A stretch of DNA of 64,000 nt from Anaspis maculata (taxonomy: Eukaryota; Arthropoda; Insecta; Coleoptera; Scraptiidae): assembly GCA_949128115.1 (NCBI GenBank), contig OX421968.1, forward strand, positions 30,346,877 to 30,410,876, read 5' to 3'. Position 1 is the first letter of the stretch. Every line of letters starts with the position of its first letter. The position numbers were made by a program, and so were the translations under genes. Below the pieces are notes generated by a model. It searched no databases, was not told the DNA's origin, and worked only from the letters and a program-made list of their open reading frames with translations. Below are positions 9,621 to 21,075 of this stretch, in pieces.

Positions 9621-11478
9621 CCGTCCGTCCGTCACAGCATCTAGTCCTAGACGAAAAGGTTTTTGCGAAAAAAATTTACTCCATTGGGTAGCTCATGACC
9701 TTGTATCCCGAACCAAGAAAAATCTTGACGAAATAATAATAAACAATGACAATAATAACAATTTAGTGTGACGCGGCATCGCCGTTGAATGCTGCATTTC
9801 AGAAGCCGGCTTGATCTCGAAAGTTATCACATGCGAGGAAGTACCCGATCTTATCATTTTACCATAATACATATGCGGAGTTATATTTAGAGGATGATTT
9901 GAACTTTATTTTAATGAAAATTTCACATCGGTGCGAGGTGCCGATTAGTAGTTATTAATTTTTGAAAATGACTCCGAAACTACGGCTCGGCCGCAAATGA
10001 TTTATTCGTTGCTTGCTGGTGCTTGATATCCTTTCCTCCGAACAAAACGAAATTCAATACAGAAAATATTTCAACTCGAATGAGTAGCTCATGGCCTTGG
10101 TACGCGAATCAAGAAAAATTTTGCCGAAATAATCATGAACAATTACAAAAATAACATTTTGGTGTAGGGCGGCTTCGCCGATCAAGTGCTGGCATTCGCG
10201 GTAAGATGTAGAAAGTTGCGATATGCAGGCAACTACAATTTCTTAATGAAATACATCACTGCATGTACGGCATTATATTTAGAGAACAATTTGAACTTCC
10301 TTTTGACAAAAACCCCACTTCGATCCGACCGTTAGGTCAATTGTTATCGATTATTGAAAACGGCCGCAAAGCCACGGCTCGGCGCATATTACACGACCCT
10401 ACAAATTTAAAATCAGACGTGCCGAAATAGTAATTGAACATTTTGAAATAGCCAATACTAGGTACCTGAAGGATAATGGCACTCAAATTACGAAACATAT
10501 TCGCTCAATAACAAAAAAAAAAAGTAGGTAGGTATCACTAAAAATCATGTGACAGGCTACCATTTTTTCGGTTTTTCGATAAAAAAGAAATGTTCCAATT
10601 CAAAAGTGAACCCGATATTCGTGTTCAGGAGGTCGAAATCAGTTGGAGAACATTTTTTTATATAAGTAACAGAATGACGCTTATGTGGCCGGTTTGTCTG
10701 TCTGTCTGTCTGTCTGTCCGAGTCCGTGCAGAAATTAAGACGCTGTACTCCTTCTCGAGAATTGAAACAAGGGTCTTGGAACTTTTTTCTGATTAATAGC
10801 TGATGTCCCCAAGGGTGGCCAATGGGCACTATTTTTGTTATCCATACATCGTCATCATTATTCTCAAAAAACAGAGATCTCCTGTGCACTTCGATGAAGT
10901 TGAACTTCTCCTCGGGAAATAAAGCTACAGCCCTTGAAGATTGAACTTTATCCGGTGGATAGCTTAGGTCCTCAAGGCAGGTTGGCTTTCATAATTCGGC
11001 CGCCATCTTGGCTGCCATATTGAAATTTCTTATTAGTGGAACGATTGTCATGAAACTTGGAACTTACCCTTGTCTAGTACGATCATTCTTATTTTCAAGC
11101 CAAATTTCATGATTGCCCACCATCTTGGCCGCCATATTGAAATCTCTTATAAGTGGAAGGATTTTCATGAAACTTGAGAGTTACGCTTGTCTCGTACGAT
11201 CATTCCTATTTTCAAGCTGAGTTTCATAATTCTGCCGCCATATTGAAATCTCTTGTTAGTGGAACGATTTTCATGAAACTTGGAACTTACCCTTGTCTAG
11301 TACGATCATTTTGATTCTCAAGCCGAATTTCATGATTCTATCGATATTTTGGCCGCCATATTGGAATTTTTTGCCCAAGACGGTAGAACCCTAATCACTT
11401 AACATCTTGCGTTCACTAATCCTCCAAAAAGGAAGTGCGCTACTGAGCCTCATGCCCATGAGGCGTATTCGCTTGTTC
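9621..11478 (+). repeat. S repeat, long form, copy 1 (5' truncated)
   Basis: One of three long S copies (also 11841-13397 and 43331-44960). Its left end is missing the AGCGCACTTC start and begins at CCGTCCGTCCGTC. In order it holds two diverged direct repeats of about 380 bp (starting GTAGCTCATG at about 9690 and 10085). A segment with a TGTC microsatellite follows (about 10698-10720). Next come three tandem units of about 110-130 bp, each with GCCGCCAT and CATGAAACTTGGAACTTACC (about 10990-11370). The right end is AAAGGAAGTGCGCTACTGAG ... TTCGCTTGTT. The AGTGCGCT near this end is the inverse of the AGCGCACT that starts intact copies. No protein was recognised. Confidence 0.75.
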
Positions 11479-11840
11479 AAAATGGTGGATATTATCTAGG
11501 GGCAGAAGGTATCGTATAGCCTGGTGATGTCCAGTTTAGTAGAAATATAGGGGCTATGTCTCAATCGGTTTCTGGGACATCAAACACTAATTAAAAAAAT
11601 GGTGGAACCTTGACATCTACCGCAGGCAAATTTGGTGGAGGCGCCAAAAGGAATTTAGTACTGTCATAAGAAAATTGCTGTAACATTTTTATTTTTCAAC
11701 GGACTTTAACACAAGACATTTCATTTTGTGAAAAAGTGAATTCTTCATGTAACCTTACACCTTTTATTGAAAAAAGACGTTGAGGAATGTTGGAAAAAAA
11801 ATAAAAAATTATTTGAAAAAAAAAGATTTTTTACATTTTT

Positions 11841-12954
11841 AGCGCACTTCTCCAAACGGGAAGGCGCTTTTGTCCTCGCTTTGTCCGTCCGTCCGTCACA
11901 GCATCTAGTCCTAGACGAAAAGGTTTTTGCGGAAAAATTTTACTCCATTGGGTAGCTCATGACCTTGTATCCCGAACCAAGAAAAATCTCGACGAAATAA
12001 TAATAAACAATGACAATAATAACAATTTAGTGTGACGCTGCATCGCCGTTGAATGCTGCATTTCAGAAGCCGGCCTGATCTCGAAAGTTATCACATGCGA
12101 GGAAGTCCCGATCTTATCATTTTACCATAATACATATGCGAAGTTATATTTAGAGGATGATTTGAACTTCATTTAAATGAAAATTTCACATGGGTGCGAG
12201 GTGCAGGCCAATAGTTATTAATTTTTGAAAATGACTCCGAAACTACGGCTCGGCCGCAAATGATTTATTCGTTGCTTGCTGGTGCTTGATATCCTTTCCT
12301 CCGAACAAAACGAAATTCAATACAGAAAATATTTCAACTTGAATGGGTAGCTCATGGCCTTGGTACGCGAATCAAGAAAAATTTTGCCGAAATAATCATG
12401 AACAATTACAAAAATAACATTTTGGTGTGGGGCGGCTTCGCCGATCAAGTGCTGGCATTCGCGGTAAGATGTAGAAAGTTGCGATATGCAGGCAACTACA
12501 ATTTCTTAATGAAATACATCACTGCATGTACGGCATTATATTTAGAGAACAATTTGAACTTTTTTTTGACAAAAACTCCACTTCGATCCGACCGTCGGGT
12601 CAATTGTTATCAATTTTTGAAAACGACCGCAAAACCACGGCTCGGCGCATATTACACGACCCTAAAAACTTAAAATCAGACGTGCCGAAATAGTAATTGA
12701 ACATTTTGAAATAGCCAATACTAGGTACCTGAAGGATAATGGCACTCAAATTACAAAACATATTCGCTCAATAACAAAAAAAAAAAGTAGGTAGGTATCA
12801 CTAAAAATCATGTGACAGGCTACCATTTTTTCGGTTTTTCGATAAAAAAGAAATGTTCCAATTCAAAGGTGAATCCGATATTCGTGTTCAGGAGGTCGAA
12901 ATCAGTCGGAGAACATTTTTTTATATAAGTAACAGAATGACGCTTATGTGGCCG

Positions 12955-12989
<35 letters not shown>

Positions 12990-13397
12990 CGAGTCCGTGC
13001 AGAAATTAAGACGCTGTACTCCTTCTCGAGAATTGAAACAAGAATCTTGGAACTTTTTTACGATTAATAGCTGATGTCCCCAAGGGTGGCCAATGGGCAC
13101 TATTTTTGTTATCCATACATCGTTATCATTATTCTCAAAAAACAGAGATCTCCTGTGCACTTCGATGAAGTTGAACTTCTCCTCGGGAAATAAAGCTACA
13201 GCCCTTGAAGATTGAACTTTATCCGGTGGATAGCTTAGGTCCTCAAGGACCAAATAGGCAGATTGGCTTTCATAATTCGGCCGCCATCTTGAAATTTCTT
13301 ATTAGTGGAACGATTGTCATGAAACTTGAAACTTACCCTTGTCTAGTACGATCATTTTTATTTTCAAGCCAAATTTCATGATTGCCCCACCATCTTG
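11841..13397 (+). repeat. S repeat, long form, copy 2
   Basis: It starts with the intact left end TTTTTAGCGCACTTCTCC and lies inside the left arm of H, at a T-run. It has the same two 380-bp direct repeats as copy 1 and a TGTC microsatellite at 12957-12989. It stops after a single GCCGCCAT unit, so the usual right end is absent. A 91-codon frame at 12398-12673 is also nearly open in the 43.9 kb copy. In copy 1 a TGG codon of it is TAG, so coding is doubtful. Confidence 0.75.
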
Positions 13398-13500
13398 TTT
13401 TATTTTTATGCAATTCGACCTATTTGTAGACTTTGATGAGCCCTTTCTGAATATTGCACTTTTCCGATTTATATCTTTGCAGTACGCGCCGCTATATTGA

Positions 13501-15364
13501 AACAAGCTAATATGCCTCATGGGCATGAGGCTCAGTAGCGCACTTCCTTTTTGAAGGATTAGTGAACGCAAGATGGTTATTAGGGTTCTACCGTTACTTG
13601 GGCAGAAATTTCAATCTGGCGGCCAAAACAGCGTCAGAATCATGAAATTTGGCTTATAATCCACCTTTCCTATTTACACGCCCCCTCTGACGTCATAGAA
13701 AGATGAGTACGCGCACGTTGCACCGTGCCCTGTCTGTGTGTTGTGTTTTGACATATGTTTTTAAGGTTATGCCAAATCAGAAAGAGATTTGCTTAGAAAA
13801 ACAATTTGCTCTTTACTCCCACACTGCAGAAGGACCTTGCATGGTAATTCGCAAGGTCCTAACAAGCCCGACTGGGAAACAAAGTTCCAACACATCTACT
13901 GTTCCAAATGTTCGCATCAATATAGTCGCCTCAATATCATTTGAGTAGGAGTCAAACAGTAGTCAAAGTTGGAGCTCGTAATAGAAACTATTGGCAATAT
14001 TTTTGTACTTTTCAGGAGCGGCACATATTAGCATTTGGCTAGGTAATCTGCAGTTCCCATTACGAGGAAACCACATATACCCAGGGTAGAGCAATCCTTC
14101 TATTTTTCAATTCAGAGTGTTGTGAGTGTTCATATCATACCGCAAGGAAGGACTTGCATCATCACCGCCGAATGTGATATATGGACACTTGCAGCAAAGA
14201 TGCAGCAGCCAGACGACAACATTATGTTATAGCCAGCACAACAGAGGCTACATAATGTTGTAACAACATAATCTTATGATGAAATTACAGAATCAGCCAG
14301 AAGTGAAGTGAAAGTGACATTTATAAACATAATCTTGAATTTCGTGCATCAGCAGCATGGCAAACTGGTAAAATTGAAACAGAAATGGGTCCTAAAGGAC
14401 GTTCTTGCCGTAAGAAAACACAAACGGGCCAACAGAATTTTGTCTTTTCTTTGGGTTTTTTGAGAGAAAAAAAGCGGAGAGGCGGCTGACGACGGTGCAG
14501 TATGCGCGCGCTTGCTGTAGGCATTTCTTTCCATCTCATCGAAAGTGAGCATAAGACCCTTTCACTCTAGCAAATAGAATAGGTGAATTCAAAATGATCG
14601 TACTAATGATGGGTAAGTTCCAAGTTTCAGAAAATTGTTTCACTAATAAGAGATTTCAATATGGCGGCAGAATGTTGGGATTTGGCTGGAAAATAAGAAT
14701 GATCATACGTCATACGAAACAAAGGTAAGTCCCAAGCTCCATGAAAATCTTTAAGTGATGAGAAATTTCAATATGGCGGCCAAGATGGCGGCAGAGCATC
14801 ATTTGTCCAAAATCGGATGTATTTTGATTAAGTTCACATCGCCTGTGAATTTCACTCAAATCGGACCACTTTCAGAGAAATTTAAAATGACAGACAAAAG
14901 ATGGCGGCCAAGTGACAAAAATCATTAGTCAAATTTATAAAATTTATATGGTGGACACGTATCTACGCATTAGATTGGCATTGGCACCACATCGATATCT
15001 CTTTTCGTTGAGGCATAATTCTCCTAGTTCTATCACTTTGAAACATGTTCAATAGTGAGAATACAAGATGGCGGCGGGGCATCAATTGTCGAAAATTGGA
15101 TAGATCTTGATGTGGTTTACATTGCCTGCAAATTTCATTTCAATCGGATCACTTTTAGAGAAATTCAAAATTGCGTATCAAAGATGGCGGCAGAATAACA
15201 AAAAACCAAAAGTCAACTTGACATCCTGGACATATGTACTATTGATCAGCGTTTACACCACATCTATATCTTTTTTCTTGAGGAGTTATCCCGGGTACGG
15301 ACGGACGGACGGACGAAGTGAAGCTAAAAGCGCCTTTTTCCCATTTTTTTGGGAAAGTGCGCTA
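13501..15364 (-). repeat. S repeat, short form, inverted
   Basis: Its right end (AACAAGCTAATATGCCTCAT) is at 13501 and its left end, GGGAAAGTGCGCTAAAAA, at about 15364. The body has CCGCCAT units in inverted orientation (seen as ATGGCGGC, 14655-15200) and a GGACGGACGGACGG run at 15298. It sits in the left arm of H between TATATTGAA and AATGATGTCTGAAAAG, words that are adjacent in the 63.9 kb H copy. It carries a separate insertion at 13659-14584. Confidence 0.7.
13659..14584. mobile_element. Possible insertion with 14-bp imperfect inverted ends
   Basis: This block is unlike the S sequence on either side. It begins CACCTTTCCTATTT and ends AAATAGAATAGGTG, which pair imperfectly. It contains a consensus TGACGTCA site at about 13689-13696 and, at 13703, an 81-codon frame with no recognised similarity. 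At 13831-13860 there is a perfect 10-bp hairpin, AGGACCTTGC ... GCAAGGTCCT. A three-base AAT flank on both sides could be a target duplication but is too short to rely on. Confidence 0.45.
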
Positions 15365-15434
15365 AAAATGATGTCTGAAAAGAAGTTTTTGTCAATATCT
15401 GAATTTTGGTATATGTGACATTGAAATGTTTATA

Positions 15435-16668
15435 CCGGGTGATCATTTGAAAACTATCCACCTGCAATAACTCCCGATTCCTAGTGAAAATGTCTTCGAG
15501 CAAAAACAGGTCGATTTTTATATCGAGGGGGACATCTAAAACATACATTAGCGATTTTCTATCTTTAGCCCCCTCACCCCCACCTACCCCAACTTTGAAA
15601 TTTCAAATGACACTACCGATTTTGCGATACATTAAATTCAACAGAATTAAATTCTCTTTTTGAAAAAATATTTCCAAAATTTTTAACCCCACCCCTCTTC
15701 CTCCCCTAAATTCTCTGAGTGTCCAATTGAATATTCTTGACCTCTTAATCCTCTTCAATGCAGTCAACGTCATCCTGGACAGCATCGAAAGAGAAAATTT
15801 TCTATGGAAAAAGTGCCACCCAAATTCACCCCTTTCTTTGCTCCCCCCTTCTCACCTTAAAAATCTAAAATGACAATACCTACTTTGTGATACATCAAAT
15901 TAAAGGGAATTGAACTCTCTCCCTGAACACAATTTTTTAGAAATTTTCAACTCCCGTTTTCCTACTAAAATACTCCAAATGTCCAGTTGAATGGGGGAGC
16001 GGTTGAAAATTTCAGAAAAATTACAATAGAATTATACAATACAATAATAATTTATTTCCCTTTAAACAACTTACAGCGAATAGAACAATCCTAACAATAT
16101 CAAAAAGGTCATAAATATGGTAAACCCTACTTAAAGTTCTGAATGGAACTTTGTGTGCAGGTGCAATTGTTTTCAGAAAAAGAATTTAATTTCCTTTAAT
16201 TTGATGTATCACAAAGTGGGTGGTATTTTGTTGAATTTCAAAGTTGAGGTGGGGGAGAGCAATGCAATGGGGTCGATTTGGGTGGCACTTCTTCCACCGA
16301 AATTTCTCTTCTTTGAAGCTATTCAGGATGATGCTGACTAAACTGAAGAGAATTAAGGGGTCCAGAATATTGAAAGGGACACTCAGAGAATTTATAGGGA
16401 GAAGGGGGGATAAAGTTGAAATTTTTGAAAATATCTTTTTCAAAAAGAGAATTTAATTTTCTTCAATTTGATGTATCGCAAGGTAGGTAGTGTCATTTGA
16501 AATTTCATTTTTGGGATGGGTGGGGGCGAGGAGGCTGAAGATAGAAATTTGCCAATGTATGTTTTAGATATCCCCCTCGATATAAAAATCGACCTGTTTT
16601 TTCTCAAAGAAATATTGACTAGAAATCGGGAGTTATTGCAGGTGGATAGTTTTCAAATGATCACCCGG
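15435..16668. mobile_element. TA-flanked foldback element, CCGGGTG ends
   Basis: The two halves are long inverted copies. The left starts CCGGGTGATCATTTGAAAAC and the right ends in its exact reverse complement. TA flanks both sides (15433-15434 and 16669-16670). Arms are about 0.55 kb and include the shared GAAATTTCAA and TCGATATAAAAATCGACCTG segments. No coding sequence. It interrupts the left arm of H. Confidence 0.85.
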
Positions 16669-16681
16669 TATACATATGAAA

Positions 16682-17030
16682 GCAGATTCAATCCTCCACA
16701 GTTTGACATCTGAACCAGCTCTGTGCGACCCACGGTTCTTGAGCTAGACCTTCTGGAAGTATTAATTTTTGGTTCCAAAAGAAATAAAAATCACCTCTTG
16801 GGGCTGTGCCAGGTCCACCAATGTTCATGATTTGAGATAAATTACGACGCGTTATTGATGGGTGACTTGATTAAGACATGGTGGTCATCCAGTGGTAAAA
16901 ACCGGTAGGCACGGTCACTATTTAACACCGAAAATTGATACTTCCGGAAGCTCTAGCTCAAGAGCCCCGGGTCGCACAGAAATGGTCCAAGTGTCAAATC
17001 ATGGAGAATTGAATGTACTTTCATACCTAT
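16682..17030. repeat. Central palindrome of H
   Basis: The left GATTCAATCCTCCACAGTTT pairs with the right GATTTGACACTT-type block at about 16995-17020 in inverse. CTGTGCGACCCACGG pairs with CCCGGGTCGCACAG, and TTCTTGAGCTAGA pairs with TCTAGCTCAAGAG. These are the inner ends of the H arms. The spacer is about 150 bp. Confidence 0.7.
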
Positions 17031-18164
17031 ATGAACATTTCAATCTCGCATGGACTAAAATTTAGATATTGTCAAAAACTTCTTTTCAGATTTCATTTTT
17101 TCAACATGGCGGCGCGCACTGCAGAGATATAAATCGGAAAAGTGCAAATTTAAAAAGGGCACAACAAAATCTACAGATATGGCAATTTTCATGAAAATAA
17201 AAATTTCTGTTTTTTTCAACATTTCTCAATGTCATTTTTAATGAAAGGTATAAGATAACAAGAAGAATTCACTTTTTCACAAAATGAGATAGATACCTTA
17301 TGTTAAAATCGGTTGAAAAATTAAAATGTTACAGCAATTTTCTTATGACCGTACAAAATTCATTTTGGCGCCTCCACCAAATTTGCCTGCGACAGATGTC
17401 AATGTTTCATCATTTTTTGAAGTAAAACTTCTTATCGCTCGCTTAGATCACAACAACCACAGATGAGGGACTCTGTGGATGAGAGTGAATTCGGTTGATG
17501 CGAGGATGATGTGTAACGCTCTGGTGTAACGCTCGGTGTAACGTTTTACCGGGTGACCAGTGGCGCCCAGGGAATGGAAAAAGGGAATGTGCTGTGAGGC
17601 TCGCTTTTAACTGTTATGTAAGTATTCTTTTACCGCTTGCATTGTGTTTTGAGTACTTCAGATTTCATCATAAATAAAAATTTGATCTGATCGATGAATT
17701 TTAACTTACGAAAGTGTCATTTATTGCGATCAGAAAATGATTAATTTATTTCTTTAAATAAATTGGCCGAGTAGTCGAGACTCGAGCCGCTGTTTTGCTG
17801 TCTAACTAATGGGGGCGACCTCTATCAAATATACAAACTTTCATTTTTACAGGTATTTGCTGCCGGCGGTGCCGACATGTGCCGGCATGTTAGCCTCAAT
17901 CAAAATCGGAACCTATTTATTATCATTCTCATCTTTTCTGTGTACCTAAACTAGGGATGTCCAAATGTTGTCAGTGAATCGATTACTGTAAGTCGAACTG
18001 AATCGCAATGGATAGTTTGATTCGATGAAAAAAATCGTATGAGACGAATCGAGAATTGATTGTAGGTGAATAATTCTAATTCTACTAAATCAATGTGAAA
18101 GCTCTGAAAAAACCTCGAAAAAAACTTTTAAGGGCGGCATTTCCTTGTGTTTTTTCTTTAAACT

Positions 18165-18411
18165 TGTAGGGAGCCTATTCGAGTTTCATCCCTACCATCG
18201 GACCGATCCGGTGGTAGGGATGAAGCACATAAAAGCCAGCGGATAGCTGCGCTTACCCTCTCAGTCTCTATGCTGGTCTTACACGCCGCACGCAGTTCTC
18301 TAAGTACGACCGCTCCACTCAAGTGTATAGCCAGTAAGTATACCTAAGAATAAATATTATACGACCACATAAATGTGCGTTATTTGATAAATATATAGGA
18401 CAATACCTATA
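18165..18411 (+). repeat. 5' LTR of Gypsy element
   Basis: It runs from TGTAGGGAGCC to GACAATACCTATA. It contains a hairpin (CATCCCTACCA ... TGGTAGGGATG), a CATAAAAG TATA-like box and an AATAAA polyadenylation signal near its end. Confidence 0.95.
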
Positions 18412-18413
18412 AG

Positions 18414-18431
18414 TGGTGACCCCGACGTGAT
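18414..18431 (+). promoter_or_regulatory. Primer binding site of Gypsy element
   Basis: TGGTGACCCCGACGTGAT lies two bases after the 5' LTR. The leading TGG pairs with the CCA tail of the primer tRNA. The tRNA species was not assigned. Confidence 0.75.
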
Positions 18432-18516
18432 GTGATCGTATAGTGCCCGTATCAGTCAGTGCGCGTCGCGTAGTGAAAAACTTCGAAGGTACCGCGATTT
18501 ACGGTGCGCGAACAAA

Positions 18517-19377
18517 ATGGCGGAGGACCAACCGCCCGCCTCGTCGGCACCAGGTACAGCTGCAGTATCTCTGACGCTGCCCCCATGTTGGCCGACCAAA
18601 ATGCCGACGTGGTTCACAATGGTGGAAGCTAAATTCACGTTGCAGAATATTACCAGCGAAAAAACAAAGTTTTGCCACGTCCTCACAGTACTTTCACCGG
18701 AAATCGCAGAGGAGGTCTGTGACGTCATCGGTGCACCCGACGTAAACGCCCCCTACACTATACTGAAGGAAGCCATCTTGAAGCGGACGTCAATCTCAGA
18801 TGCCCAGCGCCTCAAGCTACTGATAGGCGGCGAAGAATTAGGAGACCGCTAGCCTTCCCAAATGCTCCGGGCGATGCAGCAACTCGTAAAAAGCAACAAT
18901 TACGTGAACGATGAAGCCCTGCGTCAACTATTTCCCCAAAAGATGCCACCAAACATCCAGCCCATCCTGATATCATTAAAGACGATTCCAGTTGACCAAT
19001 TGGCGGAAACGGCCGATCGCATCTTCGAAACGGCATCAGGTTTCGGTGTCGCCGCAGCGAGCACCAGCGCCGTCCCGCCGACCGCGTCGAGCACACATAC
19101 GTCCCCCACCGACTCTGCGAACATTCAGGACGCCATCTTGGAGAAACTAGAACAGCTGACCATGGAAGTAGCACAGCTAAAAAGAGAACGAGCAGCCACG
19201 CACCGAAACGGCAACCGTTATCATGCGCGCAATCGCAGCCGCGCACGTAGCAACAGCCGCGCTCGCAGCGCCTCTGGAGAGAAAGTGTGTTTCTACCACC
19301 GTCGCTTTGGCAAGAATGCCCATCGCTGGATAACACCATGTGGTTTTTCAAAAAATGCCCAGGGAAGTCAGCAGTAA
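18517..19377 (+). pseudogene. Gypsy Gag with one in-frame stop
   Basis: Structural protein of the retrotransposon particle. ATG 18517 follows the primer binding site by about 85 bases. The frame runs 286 codons to TAA at 19375-19377 but has a TAG at 18850-18852, where the surrounding coding is otherwise continuous. A single C-to-T change of a CAG codon would explain it. Early residues WPTKMPTWFTMVEAKFTLQN match the start of the Gag core in mag-like Gypsy elements. After an Arg/Ser-rich stretch the C-terminus has CFYHRRFGKNAHRWITPC, a single Cys/His finger of the type used in that lineage. The end overlaps the pol frame. Confidence 0.9.
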
Positions 19378-20187
19378 CGGCGGCACTGGCATCCCAAGTT
19401 TCACGCCGACTTTTCGTCCGGGAAACGCGGACCCGTATGCGTTTTCTAGTGGACACAGGTTCGGATGTGAGCGTACTGCCAATCAAATATAGAGCCGACG
19501 TATCAGGCGTCGGCAACATACCGAATTTCCATCTTCGCTCAGCAAACGGTTCTAGAATCAACGTTTTCGGTGAACGGACTTTAAAATTAAATCTCGGACT
19601 AAGACGTGAGTCCGCATGGACGTTCCTCGTCGCGAGTGTAACGGACGCCATTCTAGGTGCCGATTTTTTACACCAGTTCGGATTAAGTGTCGACCTGCGC
19701 AGTGGAAAACTGGTGGACCAAGAGACGACTCTCGCTGTGCTGTGCATAGCCGCGCGCGTGGAAGTGTCAATTTACGGAGTGGGCGTGGTCCCGTGCGATG
19801 ATTCGAGATATCACGAACTACTGCGGAAGGACCCGAATATACTTCGCGAAAAACCAGCACTTCTTGAACCGAAACACAGTGTAGTGCATCACATTGTCAC
19901 TAGAGGACCTCCGGTGTACTGTCGTCCGCGTCGCCTTGCGCCAGAGAAATATTAACTCACGAAAAGCCAGTTCCAACAACTAATTGAAGCTGGAATCGCG
20001 CAGCCATCGTCATCCCCGTGGGCAAGCCCCCTGCAAATGGTCCCTAAACCAGATGGAACACTGCGAGTGTGTGGAGACTACCGTGGTTTGAATGCTGCCA
20101 CCGTTCCGGATCGTTATCCCATTCCACACGTTCACGACTTCAGCCAACACCTTGAAGGAAAAACTTTGTTTACATCACTAGACCTGT
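19287..20187 (+). pseudogene. Gypsy Pol: protease and truncated reverse transcriptase
   Basis: It overlaps the end of gag in the -1 frame, which suggests expression by frameshifting. The aspartic protease active site is LVDTGSDVSVLP, with the flap/closing motif ILGADFL about 75 residues later. After a linker the reverse transcriptase begins with PPVYCRPRRLAPEK. A TAA at 19953-19955 breaks it, and the same frame continues with [37 protein letters not shown] and SLDL. There the sequence meets the 3' LTR, before the catalytic YxDD. It cannot make an active polymerase. Confidence 0.92.
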
Positions 20188-20434
20188 TGTAGGGAGCCTA
20201 TTCGAGTTTCATCCCTACCATCGGACCGATCCGGTGGTAGGGATGAAGCACATAAAAGCCAGCGGATAGCTGCGCTTACCCTCTCAGTCTCTATGCCGGT
20301 CTTACACGCCGCACGTAGTTCTCTAAGTACGACCGCTCCACTCAAGTGTATAGCCAGTGAGTATACCTAAGAATAAACATTATACGACCACATAAATGTG
20401 CGTTATTTAATAAATATATAGGACAATACCTATA
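20188..20434 (+). repeat. 3' LTR of Gypsy element
   Basis: Same 247 bases as the 5' LTR with five differences. It is preceded by CTAGACCTGT from the truncated reverse transcriptase instead of a polypurine tract. Followed by the AACT duplication. Confidence 0.95.
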
Positions 20435-21075
20435 AACTCGAGTTTAAACTTGAGTTTCATGAGAATCAGTGGAGTAAGAGACTTGAAAAAAGCAGAGTAA
20501 TCTAAAATTTAGATTGAAAATATAAGTATTTAAAAATTTCAAAATTTGGAAAAACTCAACTTCAACACTTTCATCATTTTTTCAAAAAAAGTCTTTCATT
20601 CTCCTGTCAGTCCAGATTCAAATGACTCATTTTTTCTCCTACATTTTTAGCGGCTCAGATTTGGCAGAAACTCACGCCACAAGAATCTATCTGTTTCTCC
20701 TTCGCTCTGCAGCTTATCCGCAGTCTGTTTCAGCCATTTTTTATGCTAGGAAATGCCGTCCTTGAGCAAAAAAGATACAAACGGTGGATTTCATTTAGAC
20801 TTGACAAACTAACCAAGTTAGCAAGCGGAGCGAGTTGCTTTGCCAAATAGGTAGAGGCTATCTGATTTTATAGACATTTGGACACTTTATTCTGGGATAC
20901 CTGTAAGTATTAGTATACTGTATATACAGGCTGTTACACTTCTTTTGTCAATATTTCAGGAGGTAGTAGAGCATCAAAAAATAAGTGAGCTATTTATATC
21001 TTGAAAAAAATAATATCGGAAACGCTTCATAACGGAGATAGAGGCTTCCAAAGTTGAGTTTTGAAAATGGTTTTT

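Larger units (their letters stand above)
18165..20434 (+). mobile_element. Ty3/Gypsy retrotransposon, internally deleted
   Basis: A complete insertion with two 247-bp LTRs and a 4-bp target duplication AACT (18161-18164 and 20435-20438). A primer binding site follows the 5' LTR. Gag, protease and the start of reverse transcriptase are readable. The sequence then breaks off inside reverse transcriptase and meets the 3' LTR directly, with no polypurine tract, RNase H or integrase. The LTRs differ at five positions that I counted (about 98% identical), so the insertion is fairly recent. It must have been mobilised in its deleted form, or the deletion came later, exactly at the LTR. The host sequence on both sides joins as in the 61.9 kb copy. 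Confidence 0.95.
17953..20890. mobile_element. hAT-like non-autonomous block, split by Gypsy element
   Basis: The left TAGGGATGTCCAAATG and the inverse of the right CATTTGGACACTTTATTCTG share TGTCCAAATG. Short ends of this style occur in hAT elements. The internal sequence around the Gypsy insertion (GGGCGGCATTTCC ... TTTTTTCTTTAAACT, then TTTGGCAGAAACTCA and TCGCTCTGCAGCT) reappears at 61862-62940 without the Gypsy element. No clear 8-bp duplication was seen, so the class is tentative. Confidence 0.45.

Noticed and set aside
12398..12673. A 91-codon frame repeated in S copies as a real gene.
   Set aside because: The 10.1 kb copy has a TAG in the frame, the sequence is also part of an internal DNA duplication, and no family motif is present.
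18812..19747. A 311-codon minus-strand frame.
   Set aside because: It is the opposite strand of the Gypsy gag/pol region, where the plus-strand protein motifs are clear.
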